A stretch of DNA of 64,000 nt from Rhodococcus sp. 14-1411-2a (lineage in GTDB: Bacteria; Actinomycetota; Actinomycetes; Mycobacteriales; Mycobacteriaceae): assembly GCF_002259485.1 (NCBI RefSeq), contig NZ_NPGA01000019.1, forward strand, positions 372,001 through 436,000. Reading direction: 5' to 3'. This document shows, piece after piece, positions 38,018 to 47,793 of this stretch. The first letter of the stretch is position 1. Each line of letters starts with the position of its first letter. The notes under the pieces are model-generated. The model saw only the letters and a list, made by a program, of their open reading frames with translations. It made no database searches and was not told the origin of the DNA. A program made the position numbers and the translations under genes.

Positions 38018-41000
38018 GTGGCCGATTCGTTCGTTCATCTGCACAACCACACCGAATATTCGATGCTCGACGGTGCCGCCAAGATCGGCGCGATGTTCGC
38101 CGAGGCAGCACGGTTGGAGATGACGGCAGTCGGCATGACCGACCACGGCAACATGTACGGGGCCAGCGAGTTCTACAACGAGGCAAAGAAGGCCGGGATC
38201 AAGCCGATCATCGGCATCGAGGCCTACATCGCGCCCGAGTCCCGATTCAACAAGAAGCGTGTGCTGTGGGGCGACCGCAGCCAGAAGTCCGACGACGTCT
38301 CCGGTAGCGGTGCGTACACGCACATGACGATGGTCGCCGAGAACGCGACCGGAGTCCGCAACCTGTTCAAGCTGTCCTCGCTCGCCTCCATCGAGGGTCA
38401 GCTGGGCAAGTGGGCCCGGATGGACGAGGAGATCATCGCCCAGCACGCCGAGGGCATCATCGCCACCACCGGCTGCCCGTCGGGTGAGGTGCAGACTCGG
38501 TTGCGACTCGGCCAGGATCGTGAGGCGCTGGAGGCCGCTGCCAAATGGCGCGAGATCTGGGGTCCGGAGAACTTCTTCCTCGAACTGATGGATCACGGCC
38601 TGTCCATCGAGCGGCGTGTCCGCGAAGGCCTGCTCGACATCGGCAAGAAGCTCTCGATTCCGCCGCTGGCCACCAACGACTGCCACTACGTCACCAAGGA
38701 TGCCGCCGAGAACCACGAGGCGCTGCTGTGCATCCAGACCGGTAAGACGCTCAGCGATCCCACTCGCTTCAAGTTCGACGGTGACGGCTACTACCTCAAG
38801 TCCGCCGCCGAGATGCGCGAGCTCTGGGACGATCAGGTGCCCGGTGCCTGCGACAGCACCCTGCTCATCGCTGAGCGAGTGCAGCCGTACGACGAGGTGT
38901 GGGCGCACCGCGACCGCATGCCGATCTTCCCCGTGCCCGAGGGCCACACCCAGGGCACCTGGTTGCGCCACGAGGTCATGACCGGACTCGAGCGACGGTT
39001 CCCCGACGGCCCGGCCGAGGACTACCTGGCACGCGCCGAGTACGAGATCAAGGTCATCCTCGAGATGGGCTTCCCGGCCTACTTCCTCGTGGTCGGCGAC
39101 CTGATCAACCACGCCAAAGCCGTCGGCATCCGCGTCGGGCCGGGCCGAGGTTCCGCCGCCGGATCGTTGGTCGCCTACGCCATGGGCATCACCAACATCG
39201 ACCCACTGCCGCACGGTCTGCTCTTCGAGCGATTCCTCAACCCCGAGCGTGTGTCGATGCCCGATATCGATATCGACTTCGACGATCGCCGCCGCGGTGA
39301 GATGGTCCGCTACGCCACCGAGAAGTGGGGTAGCGATCGCGTCGCCCAGGTGATCACGTTCGGCACCATCAAGACCAAGGCCGCGATCAAGGACTCGGCC
39401 CGAGTGCAGTTCGGCCAGCCCGGTTTCGGGATCGCCGATCAGATCACCAAGGCGCTGCCGCCGCCCATCATGGCCAAGGACATCTCGGTGGCGGGCATCA
39501 CCGATCCGTCGCACGAGCGCTACAAGGAAGCCGTCGAGGTTCGAGCGCTGATCGACTCCAACCCCGATGTCGCGACCATCTACAAGACGGCCAAGGGACT
39601 CGAGGGCCTGATTCGCAACGCAGGCGTGCACGCCTGCGCGGTGATCATGTCCTCGGAGCCGCTGACCGACGCCATTCCGGTGTGGAAGCGCGCGCAGGAC
39701 GGCGCGATCATCACCGGCTGGGACTACCCGTCGTGCGAGGCCATCGGCCTGCTCAAGATGGACTTCCTGGGCCTGCGAAACCTCACCGTCATCGGTGACG
39801 CCATCGACAACATCAAGGCCAACCGCGGCATCGACATCGACCTCGACGCTCTCCCGCTCGACGACCCGGCGACCTTCGACTTGCTCTCTCGCGGAGACAC
39901 TCTCGGCGTCTTCCAGCTCGACGGCAGTGCCATGCGCGATCTGCTCCGACGCATGCAGCCCACCGGTTTCGAGGACATCGTCGCCGTCCTGGCGCTGTAC
40001 CGGCCCGGTCCGATGGGCATGAACTCGCACAACGATTACGCCGACCGCAAGAACGGTAGGCAAGAGGTCAAGCCGATTCACCCGGAGCTCGAAGAGCCGC
40101 TCAAGGTGATTCTCGGTGAGACGTACGGCCTGGTGGTCTACCAGGAGCAGATCATGCAGCTCGCGCAGAAGGTGGCCGGCTACACCCTGGGCCAAGCCGA
40201 CCTGCTGCGTCGTGCCATGGGTAAGAAGAAGCTCTCCGAGCTCGAGAAGGCGTACGCCGGGTTCCGGCAGGGCATGTTAGACAACGACTTCTCCGAGGCG
40301 GCCATCAAGGCGCTGTGGGACACCGTGCTGCCCTTCGCGGGCTACGCGTTCAACAAGTCTCACTCCGCGGGCTACGGCCTGGTGTCGTACTGGACGGCGT
40401 ACCTCAAGGCCAACTACCCGGCCGAGTACATGGCCGGCCTGCTCACCAGTGTCGGCGACGACAAGGACAAGGCTGCGATCTATCTGGCCGATTGCCGCAA
40501 GCTCGGAATCACGGTGTTGCCGCCGGACGTCAACGAGTCCGAACTCAACTTCGCGTCGGTGGGCAAGGACATCCGGTTCGGTCTCGGCGCTGTCCGCAAC
40601 GTCGGTACCAATGTGGTCGCGTCGATCATCAGGGCGCGATCGGAGAAGTCGAAGTACACCGACTTCTCCGACTACCTCGGCAAGATCGACGCAATTGCCT
40701 GCAGCAAGAAGGTCACCGAATCCCTCATCAAGGCAGGTGCTTTCGACTCGCTCGACCATCCGCGCAAAGGTCTGATGCTCATCCATGCCGACGCGATCGA
40801 CGCGGTGATGGGCACCAAGAAGGCCGAGGCGATAGGTCAGTTCGATCTGTTCGGCGGCGAGGATGCCGACGAGTCCATCTCCGCGGTGTTCAACGTCCGA
40901 GTGCCGGACGAGGAGTGGGAATCCAAGCATCGGCTCGCCCTCGAGCGCGAGATGCTCGGTCTCTACGTCTCGGGCCACCCGCTCCTGGGCGTCGAGCACA

Positions 41001-41554
41001 TGTTGGCGGCGAAGTCCGACTGCAACATCCCGACCATCCTCGAGGGTGACATCAAGGACGGCACCCAGGTGACTGTGGGCGGCATTCTGGCCTCGGTGAA
41101 CCGTCGGATCAACAAGAACGGTCTGACGTGGGCGTCGGCTCAGCTCGAGGATCTGGCCGGTGGTATCGAGGTGCTGTTCTTCCCACAGGCGTACTCGGTG
41201 TTCGGTGCCGATGTCACCGAGGACTCGGTGGTGCTGGTCAAGGGTCGGGTTTCGGTGCGTGACGACCGAGTTTCCTTGATCGCGAACGACCTTGCGGTGC
41301 CGGATCTTTCGGCCATCGGTATCGACAAGCCGCTCGCGGTGAGTCTACCGACGCGACTGTGCACCGCCGACAAGGTCGGCGCGCTCAAGCGGGTGTTGAT
41401 CAGTCACCCAGGGACCTCGGACGTCCATCTGCGGTTGGTCAGCGGCGACAAGATCACCACGATGAAGCTGGACGACAGCCTGAGGGTGACGCCGACCTCG
41501 GCGTTGATGGGCGACCTGAAGGCGCTACTGGGGCCGGGCTGCCTGACGGGCTGA
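38018..41554 (+). CDS. dnaE1: DNA polymerase III alpha subunit
   Basis: 1178 aa replicative polymerase. N-terminal PHP domain with metal ligands ([20 protein letters not shown]), which proofreads in mycobacteria; palm with the catalytic [15 protein letters not shown]; tau/clamp region; OB domain ([18 protein letters not shown]) and C-terminus. GTG at 38018 behind CAGGAGAG. The 146-base upstream gap contains TACAGT as a possible -10. Its end overlaps the small convergent gene by 30 bases. Confidence 0.96.
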   Translation: MADSFVHLHNHTEYSMLDGAAKIGAMFAEAARLEMTAVGMTDHGNMYGASEFYNEAKKAGIKPIIGIEAYIAPESRFNKKRVLWGDRSQKSDDVSGSGAYTHMTMVAENATGVRNLFKLSSLASIEGQLGKWARMDEEIIAQHAEGIIATTGCPSGEVQTRLRLGQDREALEAAAKWREIWGPENFFLELMDHGLSIERRVREGLLDIGKKLSIPPLATNDCHYVTKDAAENHEALLCIQTGKTLSDPTRFKFDGDGYYLKSAAEMRELWDDQVPGACDSTLLIAERVQPYDEVWAHRDRMPIFPVPEGHTQGTWLRHEVMTGLERRFPDGPAEDYLARAEYEIKVILEMGFPAYFLVVGDLINHAKAVGIRVGPGRGSAAGSLVAYAMGITNIDPLPHGLLFERFLNPERVSMPDIDIDFDDRRRGEMVRYATEKWGSDRVAQVITFGTIKTKAAIKDSARVQFGQPGFGIADQITKALPPPIMAKDISVAGITDPSHERYKEAVEVRALIDSNPDVATIYKTAKGLEGLIRNAGVHACAVIMSSEPLTDAIPVWKRAQDGAIITGWDYPSCEAIGLLKMDFLGLRNLTVIGDAIDNIKANRGIDIDLDALPLDDPATFDLLSRGDTLGVFQLDGSAMRDLLRRMQPTGFEDIVAVLALYRPGPMGMNSHNDYADRKNGRQEVKPIHPELEEPLKVILGETYGLVVYQEQIMQLAQKVAGYTLGQADLLRRAMGKKKLSELEKAYAGFRQGMLDNDFSEAAIKALWDTVLPFAGYAFNKSHSAGYGLVSYWTAYLKANYPAEYMAGLLTSVGDDKDKAAIYLADCRKLGITVLPPDVNESELNFASVGKDIRFGLGAVRNVGTNVVASIIRARSEKSKYTDFSDYLGKIDAIACSKKVTESLIKAGAFDSLDHPRKGLMLIHADAIDAVMGTKKAEAIGQFDLFGGEDADESISAVFNVRVPDEEWESKHRLALEREMLGLYVSGHPLLGVEHMLAAKSDCNIPTILEGDIKDGTQVTVGGILASVNRRINKNGLTWASAQLEDLAGGIEVLFFPQAYSVFGADVTEDSVVLVKGRVSVRDDRVSLIANDLAVPDLSAIGIDKPLAVSLPTRLCTADKVGALKRVLISHPGTSDVHLRLVSGDKITTMKLDDSLRVTPTSALMGDLKALLGPGCLTG

Positions 41555-41794
41555 GGCCGGCCCGGTCGAACCCAACTCGGTCAGCCGCAGCATCCACCAG
41601 GCGACTACGGCGACCGCTGCGCCGGCCAGCACGGCTGCCTGCAGCGAGCCGGCGATGACGAGGGTCGCGGCGAACACGAGAAGGCCGAGTGCGAGGGCTT
41701 CGAGCTTGTAGACCGGCCATGCGATGCCTGCCACGTCCGCGGTGCGCAGGGTAGGAGCGGGTCGACGGGTCACCTGGGTGCTCGTGTAGGTCAT
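41525..41794 (-). CDS. Small two-helix membrane protein
   Basis: 89 aa. Polar N-terminus, two adjacent transmembrane helices (about residues 32-48 and 51-67) and a short polar tail. Not recognised. The ATG at 41794 has a strong AGAGGAGA site 5 bases before it, which argues that it is real despite overlapping the dnaE1 3' end by 30 bases on the other strand. Confidence 0.6.
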   Translation of the reverse strand: MTYTSTQVTRRPAPTLRTADVAGIAWPVYKLEALALGLLVFAATLVIAGSLQAAVLAGAAVAVVAWWMLRLTELGSTGPASARQAARPQ

Positions 41795-41951
41795 CGCGTT
41801 CTCCTCTGGTGCCACCGGCAGATTCGGGTCTCCGCTGCGGGAAGTTCAGACTATACCCAACAAAAGATTCGGTCCACCGAACTTGGGCTCCGGCCTGGCA
41901 TTGTTGCCGATCTCCTGGCGTCGCAACGTCGGTGGGTGTTGACTGAAAGCC

Positions 41952-42386
41952 ATGCCATTGACAGGAGAATACGAACCGAGTTCATCCGACTGGGCCCGCG
42001 AGCAGGCCGAGCTGTACGAGAACTCCGGCGGAACCGAAGGCACGATGATGAACGGTATGCCGGTCGTGCTGCTGACCACGAAGGGCAACAAGAGCGGCAA
42101 GCTCCGCAAGTCGCCGTTGATGAGGGTCGAACACGACGGCGAGTACGCCATCGTCGCCTCCCTCGGCGGCGCGCCGAAACACCCCGTCTGGTACCACAAC
42201 GTCAAGGCCGAGCCACTGGTCGAGCTACAGGACGGTCCCGAGAAGCACGACTACATCGCACGTGAAGTGACCGGCGACGAGAAGGCCGTGTGGTGGGAAC
42301 GCTCGGTTGCCGCGTACCCCGACTACGCCGAGTACCAGAAGAAGACCGACCGCGAGATACCGGTTCTGGTTCTCTCGCGCGCCTGA
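41952..42386 (+). CDS. Deazaflavin (F420)-dependent nitroreductase, Ddn family
   Basis: 144 aa split-barrel protein. [54 protein letters not shown] and the ARE..G..K..W pattern are the Ddn/FGD-like signatures for F420 binding. Natural substrate unknown; homologues reduce quinones and nitroimidazoles. Sits before ilvA as Rv1558 does. ATG at 41952 with AGGAG upstream. Confidence 0.88.
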   Translation: MPLTGEYEPSSSDWAREQAELYENSGGTEGTMMNGMPVVLLTTKGNKSGKLRKSPLMRVEHDGEYAIVASLGGAPKHPVWYHNVKAEPLVELQDGPEKHDYIAREVTGDEKAVWWERSVAAYPDYAEYQKKTDREIPVLVLSRA

Positions 42387-42403
42387 GGAGTGTCTGCACC
42401 GGT

Positions 42404-42437
42404 CGTGGAACGGTCCCGGATGGGCAACCGTTCCACG
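42404..42437 (+). repeat. 10-bp perfect inverted repeat between ddn and ilvA
   Basis: CGTGGAACGG and CCGTTCCACG enclose a 14-base loop, 17 bases after the nitroreductase stop and 19 bases before the ilvA start. No T tract; it may cap the upstream message, control ilvA translation or bind a regulator. Confidence 0.5.
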
Positions 42438-42456
42438 CTGGTGGCAGCATGTCCTG

Positions 42457-43812
42457 GTGTCTTCATCCCCTGAACTCGCCTCCCAGCACTCATCGTCGGT
42501 AGCCGTCACCGCTGCCGACATCGATGCCGCTGCGGTGCGAATTTCTTCGGTGGTGGCCGCGACACCCCTGCAGTTGTGCGAGCGGCTGTCTGCGGAGACG
42601 GGCGCAAAGGTCTACCTCAAGCGCGAGGACCTGCAGATCGTGCGGTCGTACAAGATTCGCGGCGCATACAACCTGATGGATCAGCTGACGGATGCCGAGC
42701 GCGCCGTGGGCGTGGTGACGGCGAGCGCCGGCAACCATGCGCAGGGCGTCGCATTCGCATGCCGCACGATGCAGGTGCGGGGGAGGATCTACGTCCCGGC
42801 CAACACCCCGAAGCAGAAGCGTGACCGCATCCGGGTGCACGGTGGGGAATTCGTCGATCTCATCGTCATCGGCGACACGTTCGACGCGGCAGCTGCCGCC
42901 GCTGCCGAGGATGTCGCTCGTACCGGTGCCACGATGGTGCCGCCGTTCGACGACCCCCGAACCGTGGCCGGCCAGGGCACCATCGCCGCCGAGATCGTCG
43001 ACCAGCTCGGCGGCGCACCGGATGTCGTCGTGATGCCGGTCGGCGGCGGCGGATGCATCGCGGGCATCTCGAGCTACCTGCGTGAGCGAGCACCGCAGAC
43101 CTCACTGGTCGGCGTCGAGCCGTCCGGAGCCGCGTCGATGACCGCCGCACTGATCGCCGGTGGTCCGGTGACACTCGCCGACATCGATCCGTTCGTCGAC
43201 GGAGCTGCCGTCCGCCGGATCGGAGACGTGCCGTACGCCGCGCTGCGGTCGCTGGGAGCGAGTGTGGTCTCGCATGCCTCGTTGCCGCTGCTCACTGCGC
43301 CGGTATTCGAAAGTGCGGGCCCGGGCGCGTTCCTGATCACACAGATCGACGAGGGCGCGATCTGCACGGCGATGCTGGCGCTCTATCAGAACGAGGGCGT
43401 CATCGCCGAGCCCGCGGGCGCACTCGCGGTGGCTGCGCTCGAGCACCTCGACATCGCCCCCGGCAGTACCGTCGTGTGCCTGGTCTCGGGTGGTAACAAC
43501 GACGTCTCCCGTTACGGAGAAATTCTCGAGCGCTCTCTGGTCCACCTGGGGCTCAAGCACTACTTCCTGGTCGATTTCCCGCAGGAACCCGGGGCGCTGC
43601 GCCGATTCCTCGACGAGGTGCTCGGCCCCGAGGACGACATCACGTTGTTCGAGTACGTCAAGCGCAACAACCGCGAGACCGGAGCGGCTCTGGTGGGCGT
43701 CGAACTCGGGTCGGCGACCGGATTGAGCCCGCTGCTCGAACGTATGCGGAATTCGCACCTGCACGTCGAGCAGCTGGAGCCGGGGTCTCCGGTGTACCGC
43801 TACCTGACCTGA
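42457..43812 (+). CDS. ilvA: Threonine ammonia-lyase (threonine deaminase)
   Basis: 451 aa PLP enzyme, first step of isoleucine synthesis (threonine to 2-oxobutanoate). PLP lysine in RSYKIRGAYN, VTASAGNHAQGVAFA, phosphate loop MPVGGGGCIAG, and a C-terminal ACT-like domain (YFLVDFPQEPGALRRFLDEVLG) that normally binds isoleucine for feedback. The GTG at 42457 is chosen by homology to start about 20 residues before the conserved region; the ribosome site is weak. Confidence 0.93.
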   Translation: MSSSPELASQHSSSVAVTAADIDAAAVRISSVVAATPLQLCERLSAETGAKVYLKREDLQIVRSYKIRGAYNLMDQLTDAERAVGVVTASAGNHAQGVAFACRTMQVRGRIYVPANTPKQKRDRIRVHGGEFVDLIVIGDTFDAAAAAAAEDVARTGATMVPPFDDPRTVAGQGTIAAEIVDQLGGAPDVVVMPVGGGGCIAGISSYLRERAPQTSLVGVEPSGAASMTAALIAGGPVTLADIDPFVDGAAVRRIGDVPYAALRSLGASVVSHASLPLLTAPVFESAGPGAFLITQIDEGAICTAMLALYQNEGVIAEPAGALAVAALEHLDIAPGSTVVCLVSGGNNDVSRYGEILERSLVHLGLKHYFLVDFPQEPGALRRFLDEVLGPEDDITLFEYVKRNNRETGAALVGVELGSATGLSPLLERMRNSHLHVEQLEPGSPVYRYLT

Positions 43813-43839
43813 GTCGGCCCACCGCACCTACCTGCGGCG

Positions 43840-44364
43840 TTACCGGCCGAGGAGGCGATCGACCACCTGTCGGTGCAGTTCGGGGTCCACGCCCGGGAGA
43901 TCGAGGAGGGCTCCCAGGTAGATGCCGTCGCCGACGAGTCGGATGATCTCGGCCTGAACGGGGTCGTCGATTTCGGCGCGTAGCCCCTCGTCCCACAACC
44001 GCATCATCTCCGTGACTGCGTCCTGCACCTCGCCGGAATTACCGTCGACGCTCCGTAAAGCGGCCAGGGTCGATCGATACAGTGCGATCTCCTTCTCGGA
44101 GATGGAGTCGGGTGGTTGCAGATACCACTCGGACACCGAGGTGCCCCCCGCTGCAGCATCGGCGCGCTGCTGATCGGCCTGGGCACCGAGTCGCCTCACC
44201 ATGGCGGCAACCAGGGCGTCCTTGGTCTTGAAGTGATAGAGCAAGCCGCCCTTGGAAACGCCTGCGGCGGCGGCGACACTGTCGAGGGTCACCTTGGTCA
44301 TGCCGTGTTCGATCAGCATCGATTCGAGTGCGTCGAGTATTCGGTCGCGGGTGTCCGATGACAT
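43840..44364 (-). CDS. TetR-family repressor of the adjacent efflux gene
   Basis: 174 aa. N-terminal TetR helix-turn-helix (RDRILDALESMLIEHGMTKV, VAAAAGVSKGGLLYHFKTKDAL), helical ligand domain after it (TetR_C pattern). ATG at 44364. Divergent from the DHA2 transporter; two identical 15-bp sequences lie between them as likely operators. Ligand unknown. The frame is open upstream but those codons cross the operators. Confidence 0.88.
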   Translation of the reverse strand: MSSDTRDRILDALESMLIEHGMTKVTLDSVAAAAGVSKGGLLYHFKTKDALVAAMVRRLGAQADQQRADAAAGGTSVSEWYLQPPDSISEKEIALYRSTLAALRSVDGNSGEVQDAVTEMMRLWDEGLRAEIDDPVQAEIIRLVGDGIYLGALLDLPGVDPELHRQVVDRLLGR

Positions 44365-44375
44365 GAAACTCACTT

Positions 44376-44426
44376 TACCGGCTGGACGGTTCGCGGTACT
44401 CTCGATCACTGTACCGGCTGGACGGT
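44376..44426. promoter_or_regulatory. Duplicated TetR operator
   Basis: TACCGGCTGGACGGT occurs perfectly at 44376-44390 and 44412-44426, 36 bases apart. Each copy contains ACCG-N6-CGGT dyad symmetry. One copy is next to the tetR start and the other nearer the transporter, as expected for control of both promoters. Confidence 0.75.
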
Positions 44427-44485
44427 CGGTGCCTGTCGTCGCTTCGGCCACCTACCCGGTCGTCGAGCGCAGAACGTAGGAGATC

Positions 44486-46045
44486 GTGGTGAGTGACGTG
44501 CGCACCGGTTCGGTGCACGAGGTCGACGGTGCGTCCGAGCATCGGGCCGGCCCCCGAGATTGGCTCGGGTTGGTGGTGCTTGCCTTCGCGGTGCTGCTCA
44601 TCGCTGTGGACGGCACCGTCCTCGATCTGGCCCTGCCGTTCGTCAGCGCGGATCTGGCACCCACCAGCAACCAGCTGCTGTGGATCATCGACGTCTACTC
44701 GTTCGTCCTGGCCGGCCTGCTCATCACCATGGGCACGCTCGGTGACCGAATCGGTCGTCGTCGACTGCTGCTGATCGGAGCAGCGGGCTTCGGTCTCGCC
44801 TCGCTCGTCGCCGCCGTGTCGACCAGCGCCGAGATGCTCATCGCCGCCCGAGTGCTGCAGGGCATCTCCGGCGCAACTCTGATGCCCGCGACTCTGGGCC
44901 TGATCAGGACTATCTTCCTGAACCCGCGTCAACGCGTCGCCGCGATCGGCGTGTGGGGCGCGATGGCAGGCGGCGGTGCCGCCGCAGGCCCGCTCGTGGG
45001 CGGCTGGCTGCTCGAGCATTACTGGTGGGGATCGGTGTTCCTCATCAACATCCCCGTGATGATCGTGCTGATCGCGCTCGGGCCCCTGGTCATCCCCGAG
45101 TCCAAGGATCCGAACCCGGGGCGCTTCGACCTGACGAGCTCGGCACTGTCGATGCTTGCCGTCGTCCCCGTGGTGTTCGCGGTGAAAGAGACTGCGGCAC
45201 ACGGATTCGACGTGGTCTACCTGCTCTCCGCGGTGGTCGGCGTCATCGCCGGGTACGTGTTCGTCCGTCGTCAGCGGACGCTTGCCGCCCCGATGATCGA
45301 CCTACGACTGTTCGCCAACCGGGCGTTCTCGACGGGCGTGGCCACGAACTTCCTGTCGGTGTTCGCCCTCGCCGGGGTGTTGTTCTTCGGCTCGCAGTAC
45401 CTGCAGCTCGTGCTCGGCAACAGCCCACTCGAAGCCGGATTGTTGCTGCTGCCCGGCACCGCCGCCAGTATCGTCACCTCACTGCTGGTCGCGGTCCTGG
45501 TTCGATACTTCAGCGCGGGAACGGTTCTCGGCGTCGCGATGATCGTCGCCGCCGCGGGCGCAGGCATCCTGGTCGGACTCGCGACCGACAGCGGACCGGC
45601 GTTGTTCATCGCAGGGTTCGTCCTGGTGGGAGCCGGGGTCGGTGTGGCGCTCACGCTGACCTCCGAGTTGGTCGTCAGCTCCGTCGAACCCGAACGAGCG
45701 GGAGCGGCCTCGGCGGTGTCGGAGACCGCGTACGAGCTGGGTATCGCGTTGGGTGTCGCCGTACTCGGCACCGTGGTCATGGCCATCTTCCGTCGCGGAA
45801 TCGACGTCACCCAGTTGAACCCCGAGCTCGGAGCCAGGGCAGGGGAGACACTCGGCGGCGCGGATGCGGTGGCTCGTGAGTTGCCGGACTCGGTGGCGAC
45901 GGTTCTGCTCGATTCCGCGCATGCTGCGTTCGTGTCGGGCATGCATGTCGCGGCCGTCGCCACCGCGGTGGTGCTGGCGATCACCGCCGTGTTCGTCCTG
46001 GTCAATCTACGTAAGCGTCAGGACTCCAACACGACGACGGAGTGA
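44486..46045 (+). CDS. MFS drug transporter, DHA2 (EmrB/QacA) family
   Basis: 519 aa, 14 predicted transmembrane helices. Motif A GDRIGRRRLLLIGA between helices 2 and 3, motif C-like GVWGAMAGGGAAAGPLVGG, DVYSFVLAG in helix 2. Proton-driven multidrug export is expected; substrate unknown. GTG at 44486 (or 44489) after TAGGAGA. Its 3' end overlaps treZ by 28 bases on the opposite strand. Confidence 0.9.
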   Translation: MVSDVRTGSVHEVDGASEHRAGPRDWLGLVVLAFAVLLIAVDGTVLDLALPFVSADLAPTSNQLLWIIDVYSFVLAGLLITMGTLGDRIGRRRLLLIGAAGFGLASLVAAVSTSAEMLIAARVLQGISGATLMPATLGLIRTIFLNPRQRVAAIGVWGAMAGGGAAAGPLVGGWLLEHYWWGSVFLINIPVMIVLIALGPLVIPESKDPNPGRFDLTSSALSMLAVVPVVFAVKETAAHGFDVVYLLSAVVGVIAGYVFVRRQRTLAAPMIDLRLFANRAFSTGVATNFLSVFALAGVLFFGSQYLQLVLGNSPLEAGLLLLPGTAASIVTSLLVAVLVRYFSAGTVLGVAMIVAAAGAGILVGLATDSGPALFIAGFVLVGAGVGVALTLTSELVVSSVEPERAGAASAVSETAYELGIALGVAVLGTVVMAIFRRGIDVTQLNPELGARAGETLGGADAVARELPDSVATVLLDSAHAAFVSGMHVAAVATAVVLAITAVFVLVNLRKRQDSNTTTE

Positions 46046-47793
46046 CCGGGAACCGTGGTGGCAGAGCCGGTCTCGTCCGAGGTCGTCGGCTCCCACTCGA
46101 GCAGTGCGGAGCCGCCGACCGGCACCGTCACTGCGGATTCGGACAGGTTGCACACCACGCTGATGCGGCCTCGGCGTACGACGATCCATTGCGCGTCCTC
46201 GTCGTACTCCACCTTCACGTGGTCGAGCCACGGATCGGTCAGTTCGGTCCGGTCACGACGCAGCCGCAACAGATCGCGGTAGACGGCCAACAGTCGCCCA
46301 TGATCGCCGTCGCCCAACTCCGACCAGTTCAGCTTCGACCGCGTGAACGTCTCGGGATCCTGCGGATCGGGGATATCGCTCTTGTCCCAACCGTGCTCGG
46401 CGAACTCCGCCTTGCGCCCCTCTGCGGTGGCCTTGCCCAGCTCGGGCTCGGGGTGCGAGGTGAAGAACTGGAACGGCGTAGACGCTCCCCATTCCTCGCC
46501 CATGAACAGCATCGGAGTGTAGGGGGAGGTCAGCACCAGGGCGGCCTTGATCGCGAGCTGGCCGGGGGAGAGGTAGAAGCCCGGTCGGTCGCCGATCGCA
46601 CGGTTGCCCACCTGATCGTGTGTGGTCGTGTAGGTCACCAGGGAACTGGCCGGGATACGCCGGGTGTCCAGTGGGCGACCGTGGACGCGACCGCGGAAAC
46701 TCGAGTACGTTCCGGCGTGAAAGAAGCCCTGCCGCAGCGTGTTCGCAAGCCCCTGCAGTGAACCGAAATCACCGTAGTAACCCTGCCGCTCACCGGAGAC
46801 CGCGGCATGGATCGCGTGGTGGATGTCGTCGTCCCACTGGGCGTCGAGTCCGTAACCGCCACCCGATCGAGCAGTGATCAGCATCGGATCGTTGAGGTCG
46901 CTCTCGGCGATCAGGGTCAGTGGCCGACCCAGATGAGCGGAGAGGCTTCGCGTTTCGATCGAGAGCTGTTCGAGGAGGTGTATCGCAGTGTGGTCGACGA
47001 TCGCGTGCACCGCGTCGAGTCGCAGCGCGTCGATGTGGAACTCGGAGAACCATCGCAGCGCGTTGTCGAGGGCGTAGCGCCGCACCTCGCCCGAGTCGGC
47101 CTCGGCGTAGTTGATCGCCTGGCCCCAACTGTTGGCACCCTCGGTCATGTACGGGCCGAAGCGCTCGAGGTAGTTGCCGGACGGGCCGAGGTGGTTGTAG
47201 ACCACGTCCAGAACGACGCCGATGCCGTGGCCGTGGCACGCATCGACCAAGCGCTGCAAGCCTTCCGGGCCGCCGTACGCCTCGTGCACGGTGTACCAGA
47301 GAACACCGTCGTAGCCCCAGTTGTGCACGCCGTTGAACCCGTTGACCGGCATGATCTCGATGAACGTCACGCCGAGATCGACGAGATGATCGAGCTTGGT
47401 GATGGCCGCATCGAACGTGCCCTCGTCGGTGAACGTGCCGATATGCATTTCGTAGATCGACGAGCCGGGCAGCTGCCGGCCGGTCCAGGCCGCGTCGGTC
47501 CACAGCGTCGGATCGACGTCGAAGACCTGGGACAGCTCGTGGACTCCGTCGGGCTGCCGCGGCGACCGCGGATCCGGGAGGGCCTTGTCTGCGTCGTCGA
47601 GCAGGAAGCCGTAACGACTCGTCGGGCTGCACTCGACATCCGCGTGCCACCACCCGTTCGAGGAGCGCTGCATCGGATGCACCGTGTCGTCGAGTTGGAG
47701 CCGGACCGTCTCGGGGGTCGGTGCCCAGACCTGGAACCGACGAGTTGCTGCTGCCGATGTCACTGCCGGTGATGTCACTGCGGGAGACGTCAC
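46018..47793 (-). CDS. treZ: Maltooligosyltrehalose trehalohydrolase
   Basis: 591 aa GH13 enzyme that releases trehalose from maltooligosyltrehalose. N-terminal CBM48-type domain, EMHIGTFTDEGTF, DVVYNHLGPSGNY, HIDALRLDAVHAI (nucleophile Asp), LIAESDLND (acid Glu) and TTTHDQVGNRA. The GTG at 47793 overlaps the treY stop; the first codons are a tandem VTSPA repeat with GTG also at 47778 and 47763, so the precise start is ambiguous. Last gene of the treX-treY-treZ operon. Confidence 0.93.
   Translation of the reverse strand: MTSPAVTSPAVTSAAATRRFQVWAPTPETVRLQLDDTVHPMQRSSNGWWHADVECSPTSRYGFLLDDADKALPDPRSPRQPDGVHELSQVFDVDPTLWTDAAWTGRQLPGSSIYEMHIGTFTDEGTFDAAITKLDHLVDLGVTFIEIMPVNGFNGVHNWGYDGVLWYTVHEAYGGPEGLQRLVDACHGHGIGVVLDVVYNHLGPSGNYLERFGPYMTEGANSWGQAINYAEADSGEVRRYALDNALRWFSEFHIDALRLDAVHAIVDHTAIHLLEQLSIETRSLSAHLGRPLTLIAESDLNDPMLITARSGGGYGLDAQWDDDIHHAIHAAVSGERQGYYGDFGSLQGLANTLRQGFFHAGTYSSFRGRVHGRPLDTRRIPASSLVTYTTTHDQVGNRAIGDRPGFYLSPGQLAIKAALVLTSPYTPMLFMGEEWGASTPFQFFTSHPEPELGKATAEGRKAEFAEHGWDKSDIPDPQDPETFTRSKLNWSELGDGDHGRLLAVYRDLLRLRRDRTELTDPWLDHVKVEYDEDAQWIVVRRGRISVVCNLSESAVTVPVGGSALLEWEPTTSDETGSATTVPGHSVVVLES

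Noticed and set aside
37955-40195. Minus-strand open frame opposite dnaE1
   Set aside because: Antisense to the PHP and palm domains of DnaE1; no start context and no recognisable fold.
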